Positions 9,884 through 20,227 of a stretch of 64,000 nt of DNA are shown here, piece after piece; positions within the stretch are counted from its first letter, which is position 1; the number at the start of each line of letters is the position of its first letter. A program made the position numbers and the translations under genes. Below the pieces are notes generated by a model that saw only the letters and a program-made list of their open reading frames with translations, had not been told where the DNA came from and made no database searches. Source of the DNA: an uncultured Pelagibacteraceae bacterium (lineage in GTDB: Bacteria > Pseudomonadota > Alphaproteobacteria > Pelagibacterales > Pelagibacteraceae); NCBI GenBank assembly GCA_902585045.1, contig CACICB010000002.1:62001-126000 (forward strand), read 5' to 3'.

Positions 9884-10191
9884 TATTTTTTATCTCCTTC
9901 AGCGGGTTTTTCTGCTGCAGCTGCCTTTTTGTCAGCTGGTGTATGACCTTTGAATGTCCTAGTTGGCGCAAATTCACCTAATTTATGGCCCACCATTTCT
10001 TCAGAAATAGTAATTGGTATAAAAGTTTTTCCATTATGAATCATGAAGCTATGACCCACAAAATCAGGGATTATAGTGGAGTTTCTAGACCATGTTTTAA
10101 TAGGTTTTTTATTTGCTCCTCCCTTAAGTTTATCGATTTTCTTTAATAAACTTGGGTGTACAAAAGGTCCTTTCCAAACTGATCTTGTCAT
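9883..10191 (-). CDS. rpsS: 30S ribosomal protein S19
   Basis: S19 is a head protein that contacts S13. The start [19 protein letters not shown] and the core [38 protein letters not shown] are classic. The 102 aa length exceeds the usual 92 or so because of an Ala/Lys/Glu-rich tail after residue 85. Confidence 0.97.
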   Translation of the reverse strand: MTRSVWKGPFVHPSLLKKIDKLKGGANKKPIKTWSRNSTIIPDFVGHSFMIHNGKTFIPITISEEMVGHKLGEFAPTRTFKGHTPADKKAAAAEKPAEGDKK

Positions 10192-11024
10192 TATTTATTT
10201 CTCTTCTTTCTTCTTGTAATTATAAATTTATCACTTCGTTTTGGCTTTCTTGTTTTCAATCCCTTAGCTGATTGGCCCCAAGGTGAAACCGGACTTCTTC
10301 CTCCTGAAGTTTTTCCTTCTCCACCTCCATGAGGGTGATCTACTGGGTTCATTGCAACTCCACGAGTTTGAGGTCTCTTTCCTCTCCACCTATTCCTACC
10401 TGCCTTTCCAATTTTAATATTTTTTTGGTCTGGGTTAGATACAGTGCCAATAGTCGCTATACATTTACTGCTAACTTTTCTAGTTTCTCCTGAAGCTAAT
10501 TTTAATATTGCATAGTCACCATCATAACCAGAAAGTGTTACTGAAGAACCTGCTGATCTAGCTAATTTAGCTCCATTTCCAGGGATCAGCTCAACATTGT
10601 GTAATAATGTTCCCGGCGGTATATCCTTTAATTCTAAAGAGTTTCCAATTTTTATTTCAACATTTTTTCCTGACTCAATTACATCGCCTTTTTTTAAACC
10701 CTGAGGGCAAATAATATATGTTTTCTCCTTATCTTGATAAGTCACCAAAGCTATATAAGCTGTCCTGTTAGGATCGTACTCTATACGTTCTACTGTTCCT
10801 GGTATATTTTTCTTTTTTCTATAAAAATCTATAATTCGGTATTTGTGTTTTGAACCACCTCCTATATGTCTAGAAGTAATCCTTCCAAAATTATTTCTTC
10901 CGCCTGTAAAATTTTGACCTTTCGTCAAAGGCTTATAAGGGGCTCCTTTCCACAAAGCGCTCTTATCTATTACAACTGTGCCTCTTGTCGATTTTGTATA
11001 AGGTTTAAATGTTTTTAAAGTCAT
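10191..11024 (-). CDS. rplB: 50S ribosomal protein L2
   Basis: L2 is needed for subunit joining and peptidyl-transferase activity. The OB and SH3-like parts are followed by the highly conserved [29 protein letters not shown] (about 221-249), which contains the functionally critical histidine of the HPHGGG motif. Length is 277 aa. It lies between rplW and rpsS in normal S10-operon order. Confidence 0.98.
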   Translation of the reverse strand: MTLKTFKPYTKSTRGTVVIDKSALWKGAPYKPLTKGQNFTGGRNNFGRITSRHIGGGSKHKYRIIDFYRKKKNIPGTVERIEYDPNRTAYIALVTYQDKEKTYIICPQGLKKGDVIESGKNVEIKIGNSLELKDIPPGTLLHNVELIPGNGAKLARSAGSSVTLSGYDGDYAILKLASGETRKVSSKCIATIGTVSNPDQKNIKIGKAGRNRWRGKRPQTRGVAMNPVDHPHGGGEGKTSGGRSPVSPWGQSAKGLKTRKPKRSDKFIITRRKKRNK

Positions 11025-11027
11025 AAA

Positions 11028-11321
11028 TTAAATTCCTGTAGTTAAATCGATACTTTGACCTTTTTTTAAAGTTATAATTGCTTTTTTATAACCTGATTTA
11101 TAGGATTTTCTTCCTTGTCTTAATTTCATTTTACTTTTTTGATTTATTATATTTACTTTTATAACATTAACTTTAAATAACTTTTCTATATTTTTTTTAA
11201 TAATCTTCTTACTAGCTTTTTCATGCACTTTAAAAACTGTTTTGTTTTGCTCCGATAAAATTGTAGCTTTCTCAGTTATAATTGGACTCCTAATTGAGTC
11301 TATGTAATTAATTTTTTTCAT
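11028..11321 (-). CDS. rplW: 50S ribosomal protein L23
   Basis: L23 is the main docking site for trigger factor and SRP at the tunnel exit. The 97 aa protein starts MKKINYIDSIRSPIITEKAT and continues with FKVHEKASKKIIKKNIEKLFKVNVIKVNI. Its first 14 nt overlap the end of rplD. Confidence 0.95.
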   Translation of the reverse strand: MKKINYIDSIRSPIITEKATILSEQNKTVFKVHEKASKKIIKKNIEKLFKVNVIKVNIINQKSKMKLRQGRKSYKSGYKKAIITLKKGQSIDLTTGI

Positions 11322-11943
11322 TCAAAACTCTTTCTTGGATTTTTTTGGCTGAAGAACTAGTAATAAGAACATTCTTAAATTTAAAAATATCATAAATATT
11401 TGCACCTTCGTCGTTAATTAATTTTACATCTTTAATATTTCTAGCTGATTTGTTTATATTCTTAAAAGAGTCTTTATCAGATATAATTAATGTATTTTGA
11501 AGCTTATTGTTTAGTAAAAATTTATTGAATTCTTTTGTTTTTTTAACCTCTTTTTTTACATCATCTAATATGAACAAGTTTTTTTCTACATTTTTTTTTG
11601 ATAAGGTTTGAGCTAAAGCTAACTTACGTACTTTTTTATTAATTTTTTTTACTTTGTAGACAGAGCCTTTGGGACCATGAGCTATACCTCCGCCAACAAA
11701 TATAGGAGCTTTTTTACTCGCGTGACGTGCGCCACCGCTTCCTTTTTGAGCTACAATTTTTTTTGTAGAACCTCTTATCTGATTTCTTTGTTTTGTTTTA
11801 GCAGTTCTTGGTTTTGAGTGGTTTAACTGCCAGTCTATTACAAACTTTATTAGCTTATAATTAATTTTTAGCTTAACTAATTTATCTGAAATCTCAATTG
11901 AGCTATTTTTGGTACCATCAATTTTTAATAAAGGTAATTTCAT
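11308..11943 (-). CDS. rplD: 50S ribosomal protein L4
   Basis: L4 lines the exit tunnel and, in enterobacteria, autoregulates the S10 operon. The extended loop is visible as RTAKTKQRNQIRGSTKKIVAQKGSGGARHASKKAPIFVGGG (about 47-87). The C-terminal half is AT-driven in composition (Asn/Lys/Ile-rich) and diverged. Length is 211 aa. rplC is immediately upstream with no gap. Confidence 0.96.
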   Translation of the reverse strand: MKLPLLKIDGTKNSSIEISDKLVKLKINYKLIKFVIDWQLNHSKPRTAKTKQRNQIRGSTKKIVAQKGSGGARHASKKAPIFVGGGIAHGPKGSVYKVKKINKKVRKLALAQTLSKKNVEKNLFILDDVKKEVKKTKEFNKFLLNNKLQNTLIISDKDSFKNINKSARNIKDVKLINDEGANIYDIFKFKNVLITSSSAKKIQERVLNEKN

Positions 11944-12648
11944 CTATTTTTTACCTTTCTTAGCTTCCGTAGCTTTAATTTTTGCATCATATTTTTCTTT
12001 TATAGTTTTTCTAGTCACATTTTTTACAGACTCTCTAATAAAAACTGTTGAGTTTTTTGCGCCAGGTATTGAACCTTTTATATACAAAAGATCGTTTTCC
12101 ATATCTGACTTTATTACTTCTAGGTTAAGCATCGTTCTAAATTTATCACCCATATGGCCAGCCATTTTTTTTCCTTTGAAAACTTTTCCAGGATCTTGTC
12201 TCTGACCAGTTGAACCATGTGATCTGTGAGAGACTGATACACCATGTGAAGCACGAAGACCACCAAAATTCCACCTTTTCATAACTCCTGCGAAACCTTT
12301 TCCAATTGTTTTTGACCTAACATCTAAAAATTTTTTGTCTTTAAATATTTCTAAACCAAGTTCATTTCCTTCTTTAAATTTTTCAATATTATCAATTCTG
12401 AATTCTTTTAAAATTTTCTTTGGTTCAGTATTTTTTTTTGTAAAATAACCCTTCATTTGTTTTTTTAATTTTGAATTTTTTATTTTAAAAAAACCTACTT
12501 TTATTGCATTATAACCTCTTTTTTCTTTTAAAATTAGATCCAACACTCTGCCTTTTTCGACTTTAATTACAGTAACAGGAACTGACTGACCTGATGTCAT
12601 AAATTCTCTAGTCATACCTAATTTTGTTCCTATTAATCCAATACTCAT
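11944..12648 (-). CDS. rplC: 50S ribosomal protein L3
   Basis: L3 reaches from the surface to the peptidyl-transferase centre. The start MSIGLIGTKLGMTREF and the loop SVSHRSHGSTGQRQDPGKVFKGKKMAGHMG (about 137-166) are diagnostic. The glutamine of GQRQDPG is the family's methylated residue. Length is 234 aa with a basic C-terminal extension of about 20 residues. Confidence 0.97.
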   Translation of the reverse strand: MSIGLIGTKLGMTREFMTSGQSVPVTVIKVEKGRVLDLILKEKRGYNAIKVGFFKIKNSKLKKQMKGYFTKKNTEPKKILKEFRIDNIEKFKEGNELGLEIFKDKKFLDVRSKTIGKGFAGVMKRWNFGGLRASHGVSVSHRSHGSTGQRQDPGKVFKGKKMAGHMGDKFRTMLNLEVIKSDMENDLLYIKGSIPGAKNSTVFIRESVKNVTRKTIKEKYDAKIKATEAKKGKK

Positions 12649-12650
12649 AA

Positions 12651-12959
12651 TTAAATTTTTATTTCTATATCGACACCTGAGGCTAAATCTAATTTCATCA
12701 AAGCCTCAACTGTTTGTGGTGTAGGCTCAATTATATCTATTAATCTTTTATGTGTTCTAGACTCAAATTGTTCTCTACTTTTTTTATCGATATGTGGTGA
12801 CCTTAAAACTGTGTATCTTTCTATTCTTGTAGGTAGAGGTATTGGCCCTTTAACTTGTGCCCCAGTTCTTTTTGCAGTATTAACTATTTCCTCAGTAGAT
12901 AAATCAAGGATTTTATTATCATATGCTTTTAAATGAATTCTTATATTTTGGTTTTCCAT
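12651..12959 (-). CDS. rpsJ: 30S ribosomal protein S10 / NusE
   Basis: S10 is a small-subunit head protein and, as NusE, a partner of NusG and NusB in antitermination. The core [14 protein letters not shown] and [30 protein letters not shown] are typical. Length is 102 aa. It starts 3 nt after fusA; the tuf gene often found between fusA and rpsJ is absent. Confidence 0.97.
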   Translation of the reverse strand: MENQNIRIHLKAYDNKILDLSTEEIVNTAKRTGAQVKGPIPLPTRIERYTVLRSPHIDKKSREQFESRTHKRLIDIIEPTPQTVEALMKLDLASGVDIEIKI

Positions 12960-12961
12960 AA

Positions 12962-15034
12962 TTATGCTAGTTTTTTGGTTACTTCATCCTGAACATTTTG
13001 TGGGACTTTATCATAATGACTAAATTGCATTGTATATTGTGCTCTTCCTTGAGTAGAGGATCTAAGGTTATTTATATATCCAAACATATTTGCAAGTGGA
13101 ACGACAGCATTTATTGCCGTTGCATTTCCTCTAGGTTCAGTAGAACCTACTTGTCCTCGTCTACTATTTAAATCACCTATTACATCGCCCATAAATTCCT
13201 CTGGCGTTACTACCTCTACTTTCATCATGGGTTCTAAAAGTTTTAATGTAGCTCTTTGACACGCCTCTCTAAAGCAAGACCTACTAGCAATTTCAAAAGC
13301 TAAAACGCTAGAGTCTACATCGTGATGTAAACCATCTAATATTTTAACCTTATAATCTATGATTGGAAATCCTGCTAATATTCCGCTATCAGATACACTC
13401 TCTACACCTTTTTCAACTCCTGGAATGAACTCTTTTGGAATTGCACCACCTTTAATTAAATTTTCTATTTCTCTTCCTTTGCCTGCTTCTAAAGGCTCAA
13501 CACTTAATTTTACTTTTGCAAATTGTCCAGCTCCACCACTTTGCTTTTTATGAATATATTCCATTTCAGCTGTACCCAAAATTGTTTCTCTATATGCTAC
13601 CTGTGGTGCTCCAATATTTGCCTCAACTTTAAATTCTCTTTTCATTCTATCGACAATTATATCTAAATGTAATTCACCCATACCTTTAATAATTGTTTGT
13701 CCAGACTCTTCGTCGGAGGAGACTCTAAAAGACGGGTCTTCCTTAGCTAATCTGGCTAACGCTTCACCCATTTTTTCTTGATCTCCTTTTGTTTTTGGTT
13801 CAACTGCAATTTCAATCACAGGATCAGGGAATTCCATTGGTTCTAGTAAAATTGGGTTTTGAGGATCACATAATGTATGTCCAGTTATGGTATATTTAAG
13901 CCCTGCTAACGCTACGATATCTCCAGCCGAGGCGGTTTTAATATCTTCTCTGCTATTTGCGTGCATTAAAAGCATTCTTCCAATTCTTTCATTTTTATCT
14001 TTAGAAGAATTTAATATTGATGTTCCCGCATTGAGGGTTCCAGAATAAATCCTTATAAAAGTAAGTGAACCTACAAAAGGATCATTAGCTACTTTAAAAG
14101 CTAAAGCTGAAAATTTTTCTTTTTCATCAAATTTCATTGTCACTTTTTCATCTGATCCAACTTTAGTACCTTCTATTGATTTTAAGTCGCTTGGACTTGG
14201 AAGATAGTCAATTACTGCATCTAGCAAAGGCTGAACACCCTTATTTTTAAAAGCTGATCCAGTTAAAATAGGTACGAAATTAAAATTTAAAGTCCCTTTT
14301 CTGATGCATCTAATCAAATCTGTTTCTGATGGCTCTTTTCCATCTAAATAAGCTTCCATTAATTTTTCATCTTCCTCCACTGAAGTTTCAACTAAATTTT
14401 GTCTGTATTTTTTTGCTTTTTCTTTTAAATCTTCCGGTATTTCAACATATTCAAATTTTGCTCCAAGGTCCTCATTCTGCCAAACAACTCCTTTCATTTT
14501 TACTAAATCTATTACTCCTTTTAAATCAGCCTCTGATCCTATAGGAAGTTGCAAAGGTAATGGCTTACAGCCTAATCTTTCTTTTATCATATCAACACAT
14601 CTATAAAAATCTGCCCCAGTTCTATCCAATTTATTTACAAAACATATTCTTGGAACTTTATATTTGTCTGCTTGCCTCCAAACCGTTTCTGACTGAGGTT
14701 CAACACCTGCAACACCATCAAATACTGCCACTGCCCCGTCTAAAACTTTTAATGATCTCTCTACTTCAATTGTAAAATCCACGTGGCCTGGAGTATCAAT
14801 AATATTAATTCTATGGTCTCTCCAAAAACATGTAGTGGCTGCTGAGGTAATGGTAATTCCTCTTTCTTGTTCTTGTTCCATCCAATCCATTGTAGCTGCA
14901 CCATCGTGTACTTCACCTATTTTATGACTTTTTCCAGTGTAATAAAGAATTCTCTCTGTAGTAGTTGTTTTTCCTGCATCTATATGAGCCATGATACCAA
15001 TATTTCTATATTTATCTAAAGAATATTTAGTCAT
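12962..15034 (-). CDS. fusA: Elongation factor G
   Basis: EF-G drives ribosomal translocation with GTP hydrolysis. The P-loop [11 protein letters not shown] is at residues 16-26, switch [13 protein letters not shown] near 58-69, then DTPGHVDF and the NKLD guanine-recognition motif. The 690 aa length and all five domains are present. It lies between rpsG and rpsJ. No second fusA copy is in the window. Confidence 0.98.
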   Translation of the reverse strand: MTKYSLDKYRNIGIMAHIDAGKTTTTERILYYTGKSHKIGEVHDGAATMDWMEQEQERGITITSAATTCFWRDHRINIIDTPGHVDFTIEVERSLKVLDGAVAVFDGVAGVEPQSETVWRQADKYKVPRICFVNKLDRTGADFYRCVDMIKERLGCKPLPLQLPIGSEADLKGVIDLVKMKGVVWQNEDLGAKFEYVEIPEDLKEKAKKYRQNLVETSVEEDEKLMEAYLDGKEPSETDLIRCIRKGTLNFNFVPILTGSAFKNKGVQPLLDAVIDYLPSPSDLKSIEGTKVGSDEKVTMKFDEKEKFSALAFKVANDPFVGSLTFIRIYSGTLNAGTSILNSSKDKNERIGRMLLMHANSREDIKTASAGDIVALAGLKYTITGHTLCDPQNPILLEPMEFPDPVIEIAVEPKTKGDQEKMGEALARLAKEDPSFRVSSDEESGQTIIKGMGELHLDIIVDRMKREFKVEANIGAPQVAYRETILGTAEMEYIHKKQSGGAGQFAKVKLSVEPLEAGKGREIENLIKGGAIPKEFIPGVEKGVESVSDSGILAGFPIIDYKVKILDGLHHDVDSSVLAFEIASRSCFREACQRATLKLLEPMMKVEVVTPEEFMGDVIGDLNSRRGQVGSTEPRGNATAINAVVPLANMFGYINNLRSSTQGRAQYTMQFSHYDKVPQNVQDEVTKKLA

Positions 15035-15040
15035 AATTTT

Positions 15041-15511
15041 TTACCATCTAAAATGAGCAAAAGCTTTATTTGACTCTGCCATTTTATGTGTATCTTCCCT
15101 TTTTTTAATTGCTGATCCCTTATTTTGTGAAGCGTCTATTATTTCTGCGTAAAGTTTGTCTGCCATAGTTTTATTTTTTCTTTTTCTAGTAGCTTCCATG
15201 ATCCATCGAAGTGCAAGCGCTTGGCCTCTTTTAGTTTTAACTTCAACTGGAACCTGGTAAGTAGCACCGCCAACCCTACGAGATCTACATTCTAGGTTAG
15301 GTTTAACGTTACTTATTGCTGAATTAAAAATCTTAATAGGGTCTTCGTTATTTTTTGATTTAATTTTATCTAATGCATCATAGAGAATTTTTTCTGCAGT
15401 CGATCTTTTTCCATCATACATAATTGAATTAATAAATTTTGACACGACCTCAGAATGAAATCTTGGATCAGGATAAATTTTTCTTTGAGGTGCTTTTCTT
15501 TTTCGTGACAT
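15041..15511 (-). CDS. rpsG: 30S ribosomal protein S7
   Basis: S7 nucleates assembly of the 30S head and sits at the E site. The 156 aa protein begins [18 protein letters not shown] and contains [24 protein letters not shown] and [12 protein letters not shown]. It belongs to the str operon (rpsL-rpsG-fusA), 4 nt after rpsL. Confidence 0.97.
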   Translation of the reverse strand: MSRKRKAPQRKIYPDPRFHSEVVSKFINSIMYDGKRSTAEKILYDALDKIKSKNNEDPIKIFNSAISNVKPNLECRSRRVGGATYQVPVEVKTKRGQALALRWIMEATRKRKNKTMADKLYAEIIDASQNKGSAIKKREDTHKMAESNKAFAHFRW

Positions 15512-15514
15512 AAT

Positions 15515-15886
15515 TTACTTAGGTTTTTTTGTTCCGTATAAAGATCTTCTTTTTTTTCTATTAGCTACGCCTTGAGTATCTAAATTACCTCTTAAGATAT
15601 GGTATCTTACTCCTGGAAGATCTTTTACTCTTCCACCACGAAGAAGCACAACAGAGTGTTCTTGTAAATTGTGACCTTCCCCTGGAATGTAAGCTGTAAC
15701 TTCAAATCCATTTGATAAACGAACCCTTGCAACTTTCCTAAGTGCAGAATTAGGTTTTTTAGGAGTTGTTGTATAAACTTTTATACAAACTCCTCTTTTT
15801 AATGGTTGTTTTTCCAATGCAGGAACTTTATTCCTTGCTAATGGTTTAACTCTACTTTTTTTAATCAACTGATTAATTGTTGGCAT
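15515..15886 (-). CDS. rpsL: 30S ribosomal protein S12
   Basis: S12 monitors decoding at the A site. The loop [14 protein letters not shown] places lysines at residues 43-44, the wild-type state associated with streptomycin sensitivity in the family. The aspartate of [15 protein letters not shown] is the usual methylthiolation site. Length is 123 aa. It is first after a gap of about 150 nt behind rpoC that holds promoter-like sequences, so str-operon transcription can probably start here as well as by read-through. Confidence 0.97.
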   Translation of the reverse strand: MPTINQLIKKSRVKPLARNKVPALEKQPLKRGVCIKVYTTTPKKPNSALRKVARVRLSNGFEVTAYIPGEGHNLQEHSVVLLRGGRVKDLPGVRYHILRGNLDTQGVANRKKRRSLYGTKKPK

Positions 15887-15942
15887 AATAAATTTTGAAG
15901 TAAAAGTAGGGCAGACCCGAGATTAATTTGTTAGTGTTTAAG

Positions 15943-16010
15943 GCTATAATGTACCTTACTTCTAACATTCAAAATGTGCCGTAAACTAGCATCGAATTTA
16001 CAAATGTCAA
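15943..16010 (-). promoter_or_regulatory. Candidate promoters for the rpsL (str) operon
   Basis: Reading the minus strand in the rpoC-rpsL gap, two sigma70-like pairs are visible. One is TTGACA (16005-16010), 16 nt, TAGTTT (15983-15988). The other is TTGAAT (15967-15972), 18 nt, TATAGC (15943-15948). The first has a perfect -35 with a poor -10; the second is moderate in both. No terminator-like hairpin follows rpoC, so these would add to read-through transcription. This is inference from motif matching only. Confidence 0.4.
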
Positions 16011-16034
16011 TATTTAAAGGATGCCTTTAAAATT

Positions 16035-19000
16035 TCACGCACTCTGTTCTGGGGCTACAGTAGCGGATTCTAGCTCTTGTTTTTTTAGTTCCTCAATTCT
16101 TGCCTTATCAAGTTCTCTAGCCTGTTTGTCCCATTCAATTTTAGTTAATCCTGTGCCAGCTGGAACGAGTCTTCCAACAATTACATTTTCTTTTAATCCC
16201 TCTAAGGAGTCTGTTTTTCCCTTTATAGAAGCATCTGTTAGAACTCTTGTTGTTTCTTGGAATGAAGCAGCAGAAATAAATGAATTTGTTTGTAGAGAAG
16301 CTTTTGTAATACCAAGCAAAACTCTTTCAAAAGTAGCAGGTTTTTTCTTTTCTTTTCTTAAATTTTCATTGATAAAATTAATCTCTAATAAATCTATTAC
16401 TTCACCGGTAAGTAATTCTGAATCTCCAGGTTCTTTAACTTCAACCCTTTTTAACATTTGCCTAACAATAGTTTCTATATGTTTATCATTTATCACAACA
16501 CCTTGTAACCTATATACCTCTTGTACCTCTGTAACAAAATATTCTGTAAGTTTTTCTACGCCTAATATTCTTAAAATATCATGAGGCGCAGGACTTCCAT
16601 CTAAGAGATACTCACCTTTTTTAATTTTTTCACCTTGATTAAAATTTACATGTTTACCTTTGGGAATAAGATAATTAGAAGTTTCTCCATTGGTAGACAC
16701 AATAGAAATTTTTTGTTTTCCTCTTACTTCTTTTCCAAATTGTATTACACCGTCATTTTCAGCAATAATCGCACTATCCTTTGGTCGCCTAGCTTCAAAT
16801 AATTCAGCAACACGAGGCAATCCCCCTGTAATATCTTTTGTCTTAGATGTTTCTTTAGGTAGTCTTGCTAAAACATCTCCAGCTGAAATTTTTTGTCCAT
16901 CTTTAACTGATAGAATTGTATCAGGAACTAAATAATATCTTGCTTCATTTCCATCGGCTTTTTTAATAATTTCACCTTTTTCGTTTCTTAAAGTAATTCT
17001 TGGTTTAAGTTCTGAGTTTTTAGATGAAGACTTCCAATCCGTTACAGATTTTGATGAAAGACCAGTTGCATCATCTAGCGTTTCGGTTAAAGAACTTCCT
17101 TCCATTAAATCCATATAATTTGCAATACCACTAGTTTCAGCAATAACAGGTAATGTGTATGGATCCCACTCGGCAATTTTTTTACCTTTTTGAATTGTAT
17201 CACCATCTTTGAAAAATAACTTTGAACCGTAATTAACTTTATATATTGCTAATTGTCTTCCGTTTTCATCCTCAATACTTAGTTGAGTATTTCTTCCCAT
17301 AACTATTGTATTTTTCTTAGAGTCTTCAATTAAATTTTTATTAACAATATTAAGTTTTCCATTTGTTTGTGCTACAATTTGAGACTCTTCTTTAATTTGA
17401 GCTGTGCCACCGACGTGAAAAGTTCTCATAGTCAACTGTGTTCCTGGCTCACCGATTGATTGAGCAGCTATCATTCCTACTGCCTCACCAACGCTCACTA
17501 GTTTACCTCTTGCTAAATCTCGTCCATAACAAATTTGACAAACACCTCTAGTGGAGGCACATGTAATTACCGAATAAACGTTTATTGATTTTACGCCAGC
17601 TGCGTCTATTTTTTCACAATCAAATTCATCAATTAACTTGTCTTTTTTAATTATGATTTCTCCTGTAACAGGATTTTTAATATTTTCAGCAATAACTCTT
17701 CCTAAAACCCTTTCAGACAAACTTACTAGTATATTTCCTCCCTCGATAATCTCAGCTATGTTTACTGAGGATCTTTTTTTTGGGTCACACTCTTTTTTAG
17801 TTATTTGGACATCTTGTGCAACATCACATAATCTTCTAGTTAAGTAACCTGAATTAGCTGTTTTTAATGCAGTGTCTGCTAAACCCTTTCTTGCGCCGTG
17901 AGTAGAATTAAAATATTCTAATACAGATAATCCTTCTTTAAAATTTGAGATTATTGGTGTCTCTATGATTTCCCCAGAAGGTTTAGCAATTAATCCTCGC
18001 ATACCAGCTAACTGTTTCATTTGGGCTTGTGAGCCTCGAGCTCCTGAGTCTGCCATCATATATACTGAATTTGTCTCAATTCTATCATCCTCGTATACTT
18101 TTTCTGCTGAGGAAATTTCTTTCATCATTTCATTAGCAACGGTATCAGTACATTTGGACCAAATATCTACAACTTTGTTATATTTTTCACCTCTTGTAAT
18201 TAACCCATCTGAATACTGCTTTTCATATTCCTCAATTTGTTTTTTGGTATTATTTATTAAATTTTCCTTCGTTTTAGGAATTATCAAATCATCTTTGCCA
18301 AAAGAAATACCAGCTTTAAACGCATGTTTAAAACCTAGATCTTTAATTCTATCGCAAAAAATTACTGTTTCTTTTTGACCGCAGTATCTAAAAATTGTGT
18401 CTATTACCTCTGAAACATTTTTTTTTGTCAATAACTTGTTTACTAAACTGAATTTTATATTGTTATTTTTTGGAAGTAAGTTTGCTAAAAGAAATCTTCC
18501 TGCAGTACTTGAGTGTTTTTCAACAATTTTTTTACCATCAGGATCAATAGTCTCAAAAGTTGAGATTATATTTGAATGTAAGCTTATAGATTTATTTTCT
18601 AAAGCTTGTTCAATTTCCTCAACGCTAGAAAAAATTCCTTTAGGTTTTTTTTCTTGTTTTTCTGCAGATTGAGATAAATAATATATACCTAAAACAATAT
18701 CTTGACTTGGTACAATTATTGGTTTTCCATTAGATGGGCTTAGTATATTGTTAGTGGACATCATTAAAACTCTAGCTTCGAGCTGAGCTTCTAAACTTAG
18801 AGGTATATGAACAGCCATTTGATCACCATCAAAATCAGCATTAAATGCAGCGCATACTAAAGGATGCAACTCAATAGCATTTCCCTCAATGAGCTTAGCT
18901 TCAAAAGCTTGCACACCTAATCGGTGTAACGTGGGAGCTCTATTTAATAAAATAGGATGTTCCCGAATAATATGCTCCAAAGAGTCCCATACTTCGCTCT

Positions 19001-20225
19001 TTTCTTTCTCAACAAGTCTCTTCGCTTGTTTAATGGTTGTGGCTAATCCTAACTTATCTAATCTTGCATATAAAAAAGGCTTAAATAATTCTAGTGCCAT
19101 TTTTTTTGGTAATCCACATTGATGTAATTTTAATTCTGGTCCTACGACTATCACTGATCTTCCAGAGTAATCCACTCTTTTCCCTAATAAGTTTTGTCTA
19201 AACCTTCCTTGTTTTCCTTTCAACATTTCTGCTAAAGACTTCAAAGGACGTTTTCCTGTACCTGTTATTACTCTACCTCTTCTTCCATTGTCGAAAAGAG
19301 CATCGACAGACTCTTGAAGCATTCTTTTTTCATTTCTGACAATTATGTCTGGTGCTTTTAAATCTAATAACCTTTTAAGTCTGTTATTCCTGTTAATTAC
19401 TCTTCTATACAAATCATTTAAATCTGAAGTAGCGAATCTTCCTCCATCAAGAGGGACCAAAGGCCTAAGCTCTGGGGGTATTACTGGAATGGATGTTAAA
19501 ATCATCCACTCTGGTTTGTTTCCAGATGAAATAAAAGATTCTATAAGTTTTAATCTCTTTATTGTTCTTTCTTCTGTAACTTTAGATTTTATATCTTTTA
19601 AAGACTCTCTTAATTTTTTTTGTTCTTTTTTTAAATCTAAACTTACTAAAATTTCTCTAACTGCTTCTGCCCCTATGCCAGCAGTAAAAGCATCTTCTCC
19701 AAATTCCTCTTGAGCTTTAAGAAGAGCTTCTTCTGAAATTAATTGCCCTTTTTTTAACGTAGTTAATCCCGGTTCCACCACAATAAAACTTTCAAAATAC
19801 AAAACTTTTTCAACTTCTTTAAGCTTCATATCTATTGCTAAAGATATTCTACTTGGCAAAGATTTTAAAAACCATATATGAGCGACAGGACAAGCCAAAT
19901 CAATATGTCCCATTCTTTCCCTACGTACATTTGATTTGGTAACTTCTACACCGCATTTTTCACAAATAATTCCTCTAAATTTCATTCTCTTATATTTTCC
20001 ACATAAACATTCATAATCTTTTACTGGTCCAAATATTCTTGAGCAGAATAAACCATCTTTTTCTGGTCTAAAAGTTCTGTAGTTAATAGTCTCTGGTTTT
20101 TTAATTTCACCATAAGACCAAGATTTTATCTTCTCAGGACTCGCTAAAGTAATCTTAATGCTATCGAAAGTGTTCTCTTGAGGTAAATTTTGATTATTAA
20201 AATTTTTTGTTAAGTTTTTTTCCAT
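16035..20225 (-). CDS. rpoC: DNA-directed RNA polymerase subunit beta'
   Basis: Beta' forms the clamp and the catalytic centre of RNA polymerase. Zinc site 1 is Cys73, Cys75, Cys88 and Cys91 (CLCGKY...CEKCG). The catalytic NADFDGD, which binds the active-site magnesium, is near residue 465. The second zinc site includes [19 protein letters not shown]. Length is 1396 aa, close to other alphaproteobacteria. It starts 2 nt after rpoB. Confidence 0.99.
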   Translation of the reverse strand: MEKNLTKNFNNQNLPQENTFDSIKITLASPEKIKSWSYGEIKKPETINYRTFRPEKDGLFCSRIFGPVKDYECLCGKYKRMKFRGIICEKCGVEVTKSNVRRERMGHIDLACPVAHIWFLKSLPSRISLAIDMKLKEVEKVLYFESFIVVEPGLTTLKKGQLISEEALLKAQEEFGEDAFTAGIGAEAVREILVSLDLKKEQKKLRESLKDIKSKVTEERTIKRLKLIESFISSGNKPEWMILTSIPVIPPELRPLVPLDGGRFATSDLNDLYRRVINRNNRLKRLLDLKAPDIIVRNEKRMLQESVDALFDNGRRGRVITGTGKRPLKSLAEMLKGKQGRFRQNLLGKRVDYSGRSVIVVGPELKLHQCGLPKKMALELFKPFLYARLDKLGLATTIKQAKRLVEKEKSEVWDSLEHIIREHPILLNRAPTLHRLGVQAFEAKLIEGNAIELHPLVCAAFNADFDGDQMAVHIPLSLEAQLEARVLMMSTNNILSPSNGKPIIVPSQDIVLGIYYLSQSAEKQEKKPKGIFSSVEEIEQALENKSISLHSNIISTFETIDPDGKKIVEKHSSTAGRFLLANLLPKNNNIKFSLVNKLLTKKNVSEVIDTIFRYCGQKETVIFCDRIKDLGFKHAFKAGISFGKDDLIIPKTKENLINNTKKQIEEYEKQYSDGLITRGEKYNKVVDIWSKCTDTVANEMMKEISSAEKVYEDDRIETNSVYMMADSGARGSQAQMKQLAGMRGLIAKPSGEIIETPIISNFKEGLSVLEYFNSTHGARKGLADTALKTANSGYLTRRLCDVAQDVQITKKECDPKKRSSVNIAEIIEGGNILVSLSERVLGRVIAENIKNPVTGEIIIKKDKLIDEFDCEKIDAAGVKSINVYSVITCASTRGVCQICYGRDLARGKLVSVGEAVGMIAAQSIGEPGTQLTMRTFHVGGTAQIKEESQIVAQTNGKLNIVNKNLIEDSKKNTIVMGRNTQLSIEDENGRQLAIYKVNYGSKLFFKDGDTIQKGKKIAEWDPYTLPVIAETSGIANYMDLMEGSSLTETLDDATGLSSKSVTDWKSSSKNSELKPRITLRNEKGEIIKKADGNEARYYLVPDTILSVKDGQKISAGDVLARLPKETSKTKDITGGLPRVAELFEARRPKDSAIIAENDGVIQFGKEVRGKQKISIVSTNGETSNYLIPKGKHVNFNQGEKIKKGEYLLDGSPAPHDILRILGVEKLTEYFVTEVQEVYRLQGVVINDKHIETIVRQMLKRVEVKEPGDSELLTGEVIDLLEINFINENLRKEKKKPATFERVLLGITKASLQTNSFISAASFQETTRVLTDASIKGKTDSLEGLKENVIVGRLVPAGTGLTKIEWDKQARELDKARIEELKKQELESATVAPEQSA

Positions 20226-20227
20226 AA

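Noticed and set aside
15887..16034. Search for a riboswitch or intrinsic terminator after rpoC
   Set aside because: No stable GC stem followed by a T-run is visible; only promoter-like hexamers are.
16021..16584. Long plus-strand reading frame inside rpoC, and similar ones in rpoB, rplA and purC
   Set aside because: They are antisense shadows of strongly conserved genes.
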